Position numbers and translations under genes: made by a program. A stretch of DNA of 36,848 bases from positions 1 to 36,848 of the forward strand of contig JBDTMH010000017.1 in the NCBI GenBank assembly GCA_039934375.1, in the 5' to 3' direction. The DNA comes from CAISIP01 sp039934375 (lineage in GTDB: Bacteria; Pseudomonadota; Gammaproteobacteria; Burkholderiales; Burkholderiaceae_C). Below the pieces are notes generated by a model. It made no database searches. It saw only the letters and a program-made list of their open reading frames with translations, and was not told the DNA's origin. Of the stretch, positions 8,841 through 15,560 are shown piece after piece (positions within the stretch are counted from its first letter, which is position 1; every line of letters starts with the position of its first letter).

Positions 8841-8867
8841 TCAGAACTTCCTTGACGTTGAGAAAAT

Positions 8868-8896
8868 TTGACAATTATGCATGCACGCTTATCAAA
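8868..8896 (+). promoter_or_regulatory. Candidate promoter for the FAH-family gene with palindrome in spacer
   Basis: TTGACA (8868–8873) is followed, 16–17 bases later, by TATCAA/ATCAAA (8890–8896), a plausible sigma-70 pair. An 8-bp perfect palindrome TGCATGCA (8878–8885) sits in the spacer, where a repressor would block RNA polymerase. A second palindrome, GCAGGCCTGC, lies at 8908–8917. The gap also serves the divergent ThDP gene. Binding by the cluster's GntR regulator is only a guess. Confidence 0.35.
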
Positions 8897-8977
8897 TAGT
8901 GCCGCATGCAGGCCTGCTTTTGCAGCATCTCTGTTGGCGTGTATGCTTGATGCGCAAAACCTGAAAAAGGGACTCTC

Positions 8978-9820
8978 ATGAGAATTGTTGCCTACATGGA
9001 TGGTGCGGTCCCAGCCTGGGGCTGGCTGCGTGATGACAATATCCTGCCGTTGCAGGTCAATTTCGATGGTTCGTCTCTGGATTTGCTGGCGCTGTTCGCG
9101 CAGGCGCGTGCGCACGCCGCGAATGCGTCCACGACGCAGCGGGGGCGTGCTCTGGCGGACACGATCTTGCTCGCCCCTATCGCGCCAGGCGCGACGGTGT
9201 ACTGTGTCGGGATCAACTACAAGGCACATGCCGGCGAGGCTGGTCGGGAACTGCCGTCCAACCCTTCGCTATTTCTGCGCCGCCCGTCCAGTCTGGTGGG
9301 GGCAGGTCAGCCGCTGCGAAGGCCCATCGATTCGGTGCAACTCGATTTCGAAGGCGAATTGGCGCTCGTGATCGGCCGTGCTGGACGCCATATTGCGACC
9401 GCCGATGCCATGCAGCATGTTGCTGCCTACACATGCTTCAATGATGGCAGTGTGCGGGACTTCCAACGACATTCAGTCACTGCAGGGAAAAACTTCGAGG
9501 CCAGTGGTGCCTGCGGACCGTGGCTCACGAGTGCTGACGAGGTCACCGACCCGGGTGATCTGCGTCTGCGGACCCGTGTCAACGGCGTGGAGATGCAGTT
9601 GGCGAACACCAGCCAGCTTATCTATCCTGTTGCAACCTTGATCAGTTACGTTTCGTGCTTTGCACAGTTGCGTCCCGGCGATGTGATCGCCACCGGAACA
9701 CCCGAAGGTGTCGGCGCGGCCCGCAACCCGCCACAGTGGCTCGCGCCTGGCGACCAGGTATCGATCGAAATCAGCGGTGTCGGCAGGTTGGACAACCCGG
9801 TCGCCGAAGAGGCATCATAA
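8978..9820 (+). CDS. Fumarylacetoacetate hydrolase (FAH) family protein
   Basis: A 280-aa enzyme of the family that hydrolyses acylpyruvates or hydrates or decarboxylates meta-cleavage products. The catalytic core starts at 'VYCVGINYKAHAGE' (about residues 74–87, with H84). Divalent-metal ligands appear in 'DFEGELALVIG' (E125, E127) and 'CFNDGSVRDFQ' (D156). The conserved Lys is in 'GKNFE' (K171), and the C-terminal 'GDVIATGTPEGVG' loop is intact. AAGGGA upstream supports the start. Together with the hydroxylase and VOC protein this completes a recognisable ring-opening set: hydroxylate, cleave, hydrolyse. The exact reaction (fumarylpyruvate hydrolase, oxo-heptenedioate hydratase or other) cannot be told. 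Confidence 0.87.
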   Translation: MRIVAYMDGAVPAWGWLRDDNILPLQVNFDGSSLDLLALFAQARAHAANASTTQRGRALADTILLAPIAPGATVYCVGINYKAHAGEAGRELPSNPSLFLRRPSSLVGAGQPLRRPIDSVQLDFEGELALVIGRAGRHIATADAMQHVAAYTCFNDGSVRDFQRHSVTAGKNFEASGACGPWLTSADEVTDPGDLRLRTRVNGVEMQLANTSQLIYPVATLISYVSCFAQLRPGDVIATGTPEGVGAARNPPQWLAPGDQVSIEISGVGRLDNPVAEEAS

Positions 9821-9842
9821 AAAAACCGCCAGACAGGCGGTT
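9819..9842 (-). terminator. Intrinsic terminator of tRNA-Ser
   Basis: Read on the – strand: AACCGCC, loop TGTCT, GGCGGTT, then a run of T, a textbook rho-independent terminator five bases past the tRNA 3' end. On the + strand it begins inside the stop codon of the FAH-family gene, so the hairpin without a T-run also marks the end of that convergent gene. Confidence 0.85.
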
Positions 9843-9847
9843 CCGGC

Positions 9848-9933
9848 GGAAGCTGTGAGATTCGAACTCACGGAGGGTTTAACCCCTCGCCGGTTTTCAA
9901 GACCGGTGCCTTAAACCGCTCGGCCAAGCTTCC
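9848..9933 (-). tRNA. tRNA-Ser, anticodon UGA
   Basis: An 86-nt cloverleaf. The acceptor stem is GGAAGCT/AGCTTCC, the D-arm is 'GGCCGAGCGGTTTAAGGC', the anticodon stem CCGGT/ACCGG holds TGA (genomic 9897–9899), there is a long class II variable arm, and the T-arm contains GTTCGAAT. It decodes UCA and related serine codons. The 3' CCA is not encoded. It lies 12 bases after the ureG stop on the same strand, so it could be read from a promoter within ureG or as part of the ure transcript. Confidence 0.96.
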
Positions 9934-9945
9934 AAGCGGGTGATT

Positions 9946-10617
9946 TTAGCCCGCGGTCAGCATGCCGCGCTTCTCGATGAACGCCACCACGTCGGCCAGA
10001 CCGTCCTTGGTGCGCAGATTGGTCATCACGAAGGACTTGAAGCCCTCGCCATTGGCGTTGGCGCGCATGCGCCGGGTGTCGGATTCCATCACCGACAGGT
10101 CGGCGCCCACGTGCGGGGCCAGGTCGGTTTTGTTGATGACGAAAAGGTCGCTCTTGGTGATGCCGGGGCCGCCCTTGCGCGGGATTTTTTCGCCGGCGGC
10201 GACGTCGATGACGTAGATCGTCAGGTCGCTGAGTTCGGGGCTGAAGGTGGCGGCCAGATTGTCGCCACCGGACTCTATGAACACGATGTCGGCATTGGGG
10301 AACTCGCCCAGCATGCGGTCGATGGCCTCCAGGTTGATCGACGCGTCTTCCCGGATCGCCGTGTGCGGGCAACCGCCAGTCTCCACGCCCATGATGCGCT
10401 CGGCCGGCAGCGCGCCGCTGACGGTCAGGATGCGCTGGTCTTCCTTGGTGTAGATGTCGTTGGTAATGGCCACCAGATCGTACTGGTCGCGCATGGCCTT
10501 GCACAACAACTCCAGCAGCGTGGTCTTGCCGGAGCCGACGGGGCCGCCGATACCGACACGCAGCGGCGGCAGTTTGCGCGTACGGTTGGCGATATGGTGC
10601 AGGGCAGATGTGGTCAT
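9946..10617 (-). CDS. ureG: Urease accessory GTPase UreG
   Basis: SIMIBI-class GTPase that drives delivery of nickel to apo-urease within the UreD–UreF–UreG complex. In its 223 aa: P-loop GGPVGSGKT (24–32), the nickel-binding CPH motif (C83–H85), 'ESGGDNLAA' (switch region) and the guanine-specificity motif NKTD (162–165). All key residues are intact. The start overlaps the end of ureF by 4 nt (ATGA). It is the last gene of the ureABC–ureEFG run. The stop codon lies in the loop of a small GCGGG/CCCGC hairpin (9935–9953) just before tRNA-Ser. Confidence 0.97.
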   Translation of the reverse strand: MTTSALHHIANRTRKLPPLRVGIGGPVGSGKTTLLELLCKAMRDQYDLVAITNDIYTKEDQRILTVSGALPAERIMGVETGGCPHTAIREDASINLEAIDRMLGEFPNADIVFIESGGDNLAATFSPELSDLTIYVIDVAAGEKIPRKGGPGITKSDLFVINKTDLAPHVGADLSVMESDTRRMRANANGEGFKSFVMTNLRTKDGLADVVAFIEKRGMLTAG

Positions 10618-11375
10618 GATCGGAACAGCCTTGAATATTGAGTTTCGTGTTGGGCGGACAAGATGGCCAGCATGGGGGCAAAGGCCTGTCGGTTGTCGTC
10701 GTCACACGCCAGGGCATCGGCGACGGCGCTGTCGATGCAGTTGGCCAAGTCTGCCAGGATACGTTGGCCGGCATTCTGACCTAGCGGCACGGCCTTGACC
10801 GCTGCCTGCACCATGTTCTCGGCCCAGCCGAACGCGTAGCTGGACAGGCAGTCGGCGAGAGGTGCGCCCGTTGTGGATGCTGCGAGTGCGAAGGCGACAG
10901 GGTAGGTCGGCGAGCCGCAATGGCGGCTCAGCGTGGTGACGTCTGCGCCGGTCGCGGCAAGAGTGACGTCAGGGTCGTCGCCCGTGTGCTGGTTGCGCAG
11001 CCAATCCATCATCGAGCGTCCCATCTGCTCGGTCTGCAGGCGCAGTTCACTGCTTTCGCGGGTTCGCAACACCCATTCGTTGAGGGCAGACACACGCACC
11101 AGATCACGCGCGCGCCAGGCCAGAATGGCCTGCGCCACCAGCGCCAGGTCGGAGCGTGCAAGCGTTAGCTGTAACTGGTCCTGAAGCCAGCCGCTGACGG
11201 CGTTTGGTGTGCGCAATCCGATGCGATCAATCGCCGATTCCAGTCCCTCCGAGTACGAGAAACCGCCGATCGGCAGCGCAGGCGAGGCCAGCCACATCAG
11301 GCGCACGAGGTCACTGGCACGCGCCGGTGCAGCTTCAGCAGAAGCCAGCGCAGCCATGGTCGGGTCGCAGTGCAT
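10614..11375 (-). CDS. ureF: Urease accessory protein UreF
   Basis: All-helical scaffold that binds UreD and UreG and gates GTP hydrolysis during nickel insertion. The family hallmark 'LPIGGFSYSEGLE' is at about residues 34–46, and the C-terminal 'SAQHETQYSRLFRS' is typical of the UreG-contacting tail. Its length of 253 aa is slightly above usual because of an N-terminal extension rich in Ala; a start at the second Met is also possible. The ATG shares one base with the ureE stop (TGATG), and the end overlaps ureG. Confidence 0.93.
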   Translation of the reverse strand: MHCDPTMAALASAEAAPARASDLVRLMWLASPALPIGGFSYSEGLESAIDRIGLRTPNAVSGWLQDQLQLTLARSDLALVAQAILAWRARDLVRVSALNEWVLRTRESSELRLQTEQMGRSMMDWLRNQHTGDDPDVTLAATGADVTTLSRHCGSPTYPVAFALAASTTGAPLADCLSSYAFGWAENMVQAAVKAVPLGQNAGQRILADLANCIDSAVADALACDDDNRQAFAPMLAILSAQHETQYSRLFRS

Positions 11376-12022
11376 CAGGAGGCGTGAGGTTTGTGGTCAT
11401 GGCCGTGTCCGGCGTGGGAATGGCCATCGTCGTGCGGTGTATGCGGATGTTCGCGCGGTTTGTGCACGTGGCTGACCGACTCGCCACTGTGGTCGTGCCC
11501 GTGATCGTGCCCGTGATCGTGGTCGGCGTCATGGCCATGCGAATGGCTGTGGCCGTGCGCATGACCCTGAGTGGAATAGGCGCCGCCTTCGGGTTCGAAC
11601 GCCAGCGTGTCCGCGCGCACGATCAGGTGCATGGCACGCAACATATCGGCCAGCACATGGTCGGGCTCGATCTTCAGGTGATCGGGCTTCAGTTCCATCG
11701 GCACATGGCGGTTGCCCAGGTGATAGGCGGCGCGTGTCAGGTCAAACGGGGTGCCGTGTTGCGGGCAGTGGCTGATATGCAGCACCGCCTGCTTGGCTGC
11801 GATCACGCACACCAGCGAACCGTCTTCCAGGACCAGCACATCGCCACCCCGCACGACAGTGCCGCGCGGCAGGAACACGCCGATGCTGCGTCCGCTGGAG
11901 TCGGTAGCGTCAAAGCGGCTTTTCTGACGGATGTCCCAATCCAATTCGATGGTCGGGGCGCGTTTGAGCAGGACCGGGGCCAGGCCGGTGCCCTTGGGCA
12001 TGCGTCTGTTGGCGGTCAGCAT
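11375..12022 (-). CDS. ureE: Urease nickel metallochaperone UreE with long His tail
   Basis: Nickel-storing homodimeric chaperone that hands Ni(II) to UreG. The N-terminal peptide-binding-like domain (to about residue 75) is followed by the metal domain with 'YHLGNRHVP' (H101 and H106 region), the dimer-interface nickel site of the family. The tail from residue 153 to 215 holds 23 His in 63 residues, mostly as HGH and HDH steps, a large Ni reservoir of the Klebsiella type. It is separated from ureC by a 0.68-kb opposite-strand toxin–antitoxin remnant, so read-through or a separate promoter is needed for ureEFG. Confidence 0.96.
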   Translation of the reverse strand: MLTANRRMPKGTGLAPVLLKRAPTIELDWDIRQKSRFDATDSSGRSIGVFLPRGTVVRGGDVLVLEDGSLVCVIAAKQAVLHISHCPQHGTPFDLTRAAYHLGNRHVPMELKPDHLKIEPDHVLADMLRAMHLIVRADTLAFEPEGGAYSTQGHAHGHSHSHGHDADHDHGHDHGHDHSGESVSHVHKPREHPHTPHDDGHSHAGHGHDHKPHAS

Positions 12023-12059
12023 TGTTGTGTAGGTTGAATCACTATGGAGATGGCGGTAA

Positions 12060-12075
12060 TATAACGTTCGTTATA
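12060..12075. promoter_or_regulatory. Inverted repeat, probable antitoxin operator/promoter
   Basis: TATAACG (12060–12066) and CGTTATA (12069–12075) are perfect inverted arms around TT. They lie 16 bases before the antitoxin ATG and contain a TATAAC-like –10 element. AbrB/MazE antitoxins usually repress their own promoters by binding such repeats, so this is the likely autoregulatory site. It is AT-rich against a GC-rich background. Confidence 0.6.
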
Positions 12076-12091
12076 ACCAAGAAGGCGTCTC

Positions 12092-12316
12092 ATGTCTGCA
12101 CTCAAACTCACCCAGATCGGCAATTCGGTTGGCGTCATCCTTCCCAAAGAACTGCTGGTGCGGCTGAAGGTGGGGAAAGGGGACAGCTTGTTCTGGACCG
12201 AGGCTGCCAACGGTATCACGCTGACTCCATACGACCCGGAACTCGAATCGCAATTGGAGGAAGGACGCGCATACATGCGCGAATACCGGGACACTTTCCA
12301 CCAGTTGGCCAAGTGA
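12092..12316 (+). CDS. MazE/AbrB-family antitoxin
   Basis: A 74-aa protein with an N-terminal SpoVT/AbrB swapped-hairpin DNA-binding domain: 'LTQIGNSVGVILPKELLVRL' (about residues 6–25), then a 'GKGDSLFW' strand. The C-terminal half, acidic and helical ('DPELESQLEEGRAYMREYRDTF'), would wrap the toxin. AAGAAGG precedes the ATG at good spacing. It is followed 62 bases later by a damaged death-on-curing gene, the usual partner of this antitoxin class. It appears intact and may still be expressed. It lies antisense to the ure genes between ureC and ureE. Confidence 0.88.
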   Translation: MSALKLTQIGNSVGVILPKELLVRLKVGKGDSLFWTEAANGITLTPYDPELESQLEEGRAYMREYRDTFHQLAK

Positions 12317-12378
12317 GCGCCGCGCCGGGCTGGCCCCAAGCAAGCTCGCACCGCAGCCCGCAGGGCGAAGGTACTCCA

Positions 12379-12632
12379 GTGAACCAATGGCAATGGGTGG
12401 ACCGCAGAGTCTTGAAGCTGCTGCATGACGAGAGTCTTGCCGAGCATGGCGGTAGCGGCGGTCTGCGAGACGAAGGCCTGCTGGATTCCGCTCTCGCAAG
12501 GCCGTTGAACCTTGCTTTGTACCAATCGCCCGACCTTGCAGCTTTGGCTGCATCCTACGGCGCGTAGCGGCCGGGGAAATCAACGAAGTGGCCTTTGCTG
12601 CGTGGTTGCGCGACCATATTCAATCCCGTTGA
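12379..12632 (+). pseudogene. Doc (death-on-curing, Fic-fold) toxin with internal deletion
   Basis: From a GTG start at 12379 (GAAGG upstream) the frame reads a normal Doc N-terminus: 'WVDRRVLKLLHDESLAEHGG', 'GLRDEGLLDSALARPLNL', 'DLAALAASYG', then stops at 12567. Directly after, in another frame (12564–12632), comes the usual Doc C-terminus: 'AAGEINEVAFAAWLRDHIQSR' followed by a stop. The whole middle, including the catalytic HPFxxGNKR Fic motif, is missing. An intact Doc is about 125–130 aa; only about 60 plus 20 residues remain. A small internal deletion that also shifted the frame explains both parts. The remnant cannot be an active AMP/phosphotransferase toxin. Confidence 0.8.
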
Positions 12633-12703
12633 CCGCGGCGGTCGCATCCGCATGATCGCACGTCTCCGGCGCTACTTTTCACCAGCGACACCTGTGATTC
12701 GGC

Positions 12704-14422
<1,719 letters not shown>

Positions 14423-14424
14423 GT

Positions 14425-14751
14425 TTACCTTCCTGCAGCCGAGGCGTCCAGCGGTCCGTTGATCTCGGCGCGAAACCCGTACACCGCACGCGCGCCGGCA
14501 TAGTCCAGCAGTTCCACCGTGCGCTGTTGACCGGGCTCGAATCGCACGGCGGTTCCCGATGCAATGTTCAGCCGCATGCCGCGCGCTGCCTTGCGGTCAA
14601 ACTCGAGCGCCGCATTGGTTTCGGCAAAGTGGTAGTGCGAGCCGACCTGGATCGGCCGGTCACCGGTGTTGCGTACCACCAGCGTGTGGGTGCGCCGGCC
14701 GGTGTTCAGAACATGGTCGCCTTCCAGCGCAAGCAGTTCCCCGGGGATCAT
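14425..14751 (-). CDS. ureB: Urease beta subunit UreB
   Basis: Structural subunit of the (UreA-UreB-UreC)3 enzyme. From the ATG at 14751 (MIPGELL…) it is 108 aa. Family motifs are clear: 'NTGDRPIQVGSHYHFAETNAAL', 'GMRLNIASGTAVRFEPG', 'VYGF'. This start is preferred over one at 14775 because it matches the universal MIPGE N-terminus and overlaps the stop of the small His-rich membrane gene by 4 nt (ATGA), implying coupled translation. Confidence 0.97.
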   Translation of the reverse strand: MIPGELLALEGDHVLNTGRRTHTLVVRNTGDRPIQVGSHYHFAETNAALEFDRKAARGMRLNIASGTAVRFEPGQQRTVELLDYAGARAVYGFRAEINGPLDASAAGR

Positions 14752-14936
14752 GGCTTGCCACCGCGTGACAACCAAAGGGCGATGGCGAATGCAGCCGCGA
14801 TCCCGACGAAGCCCCAGGTATCGCTGGCATGCCAGTGGTTGGCGCTGGGGATTCCGTGACCCTCATGGGCCAACACAGGTCCGGCCATGATCAGCAGCAT
14901 GCCGGTCCGCAGGAGTCGTTTGGACAGTGTCTTCAT
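14748..14936 (-). CDS. Small His-rich membrane protein inside the urease operon
   Basis: A 62-aa protein between ureA and ureB. It has a cleavable-looking signal sequence (basic start, hydrophobic core, 'AGPVLA|HEGHG' near residue 23), a short His-rich stretch 'HEGHGIPSANHWH' with five His, and one C-terminal transmembrane helix ('WGFVGIAAAFAIALWL') ending in basic residues. The ATG at 14936 lies 10 bases after the ureA stop; a TTG at 14954 would overlap ureA. The stop overlaps ureB. The His motif at the membrane's outer face suggests metal binding, perhaps nickel capture or handover, but the function is unknown. Confidence 0.7.
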   Translation of the reverse strand: MKTLSKRLLRTGMLLIMAGPVLAHEGHGIPSANHWHASDTWGFVGIAAAFAIALWLSRGGKP

Positions 14937-14946
14937 GGGGCGGCTT

Positions 14947-15249
14947 TTAGACAATGGGTTGGTGAACGGTAACCAGCTTGCTGCCGTCCGGGAACGTGGC
15001 CTCGACCTGGATGTCCGGAATCATCTCCGCGATGCCGTCCATGACGTCGCTCCGGCTCAAGATGGTGCGCCCTTCGCTCATCAACTCGGCCACGGTTTTT
15101 CCGTCGCGAGCGCCTTCCATCACAGCAGCGCTGATAAGTGCCACCGCCTCCGGGTAGTTGAGCTTGAGTCCGCGCGCCTTGCGCCGTTCGGCGAGCAGCC
15201 CGGCGGTGAACAGCAGCAGCTTGTCTTTTTCGCGCGGGGTCAATTCCAT
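14947..15249 (-). CDS. ureA: Urease gamma subunit UreA
   Basis: The 100-aa gamma subunit of urease, full length and typical: 'MELTPREKDKLLLF', 'AERRKARGLKLNYPEAVALI', 'EGARDGKTVAELM', 'MIPDIQVEATFPDGSKLVTVH'. It is the first gene of the structural operon; the start lies about 40 bases downstream of a strong sigma-54 promoter on the same strand (15290–15304). Confidence 0.97.
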   Translation of the reverse strand: MELTPREKDKLLLFTAGLLAERRKARGLKLNYPEAVALISAAVMEGARDGKTVAELMSEGRTILSRSDVMDGIAEMIPDIQVEATFPDGSKLVTVHQPIV

Positions 15250-15289
15250 GATTGTCTTGCTTGGCGGTGGGCGGTCGAAGCATTGTCAC

Positions 15290-15304
15290 GCAAGTCGTGT
15301 GCCA
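15290..15304 (-). promoter_or_regulatory. Sigma-54 promoter of ureA
   Basis: On the – strand the bases read TGGCAC-ACGAC-TTGC, matching the –24/–12 consensus TGGCAC-N5-TTGC at every defined position, with exactly 10 bases between GG and GC. It lies about 41 bases upstream of the ureA ATG, giving a leader of roughly 30 bases. Confidence 0.85.
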
Positions 15305-15387
15305 CCCGATTTCGTGCCTCATGGCTTTTTCACGGTGCGTCCGCGATGTTTTGGTGCGCGCGCCGATCACCATTGTTGTGCGGCGAC

Positions 15388-15404
15388 TGCGCCGGCGCGG
15401 TGCA
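15388..15404. promoter_or_regulatory. NtrC-like enhancer site
   Basis: TGCGCC-GGCGC-GGTGCA is a 17-bp dyad that differs from the NtrC consensus TGCACC-N5-GGTGCA at one base. It lies 84 bases from the ureA sigma-54 promoter and 92 bases from the urtA one, a normal enhancer distance for both. One NtrC complex could serve both promoters. Confidence 0.65.
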
Positions 15405-15495
15405 AGCGCTACACCGAAGCGTGATGTCCTGGCATTGCTTCTTAGAGGAGACGCTGCGTTGCGCGCCATGAATTTTTCTGGTGCGGCGCAGCATG

Positions 15496-15511
15496 TGGCA
15501 CGCGCCTTGCG
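15496..15511 (+). promoter_or_regulatory. Sigma-54 promoter of urtA
   Basis: TGGCAC-GCGCC-TTGC (15496–15510) matches the –24/–12 consensus at every defined position, with the invariant GG and GC 10 bases apart. Transcription should start near 15522, about 40 bases before the urtA ATG. Confidence 0.87.
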
Positions 15512-15560
15512 ATGGGTGAAAGAACCCAATCCCGGGCTTTGCTCTTCAACGGAGAAACTC

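Larger units (their letters stand above)
15250..15560. other. Divergent ureA–urtA regulatory region (311 bp, no gene)
   Basis: No convincing gene lies here. The + strand frame is open upstream of urtA, but the urtA signal peptide and ribosome site place the start at 15561. The gap holds two divergent sigma-54 promoters and an NtrC-like site roughly midway between them. It is the control hub for urea uptake on one side and urea hydrolysis on the other. Confidence 0.75.

Noticed and set aside
9..9933. Genomic island integrated at tRNA-Ser
   Set aside because: No integrase, no repeat of the tRNA end and no transposase were seen, and the tRNA terminator is intact next to the 3' end. The left side of the cluster is outside the window, so this stays open but unsupported.
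11375..11570. His-rich repeats in UreE as a frameshift or assembly artefact
   Set aside because: The frame continues cleanly to a stop that couples with ureF, and His tails are normal for UreE.
15252..15560. N-terminal extension of UrtA from an upstream in-frame start
   Set aside because: It would cover the sigma-54 promoter and NtrC site and place about 100 odd residues before a normal signal peptide.
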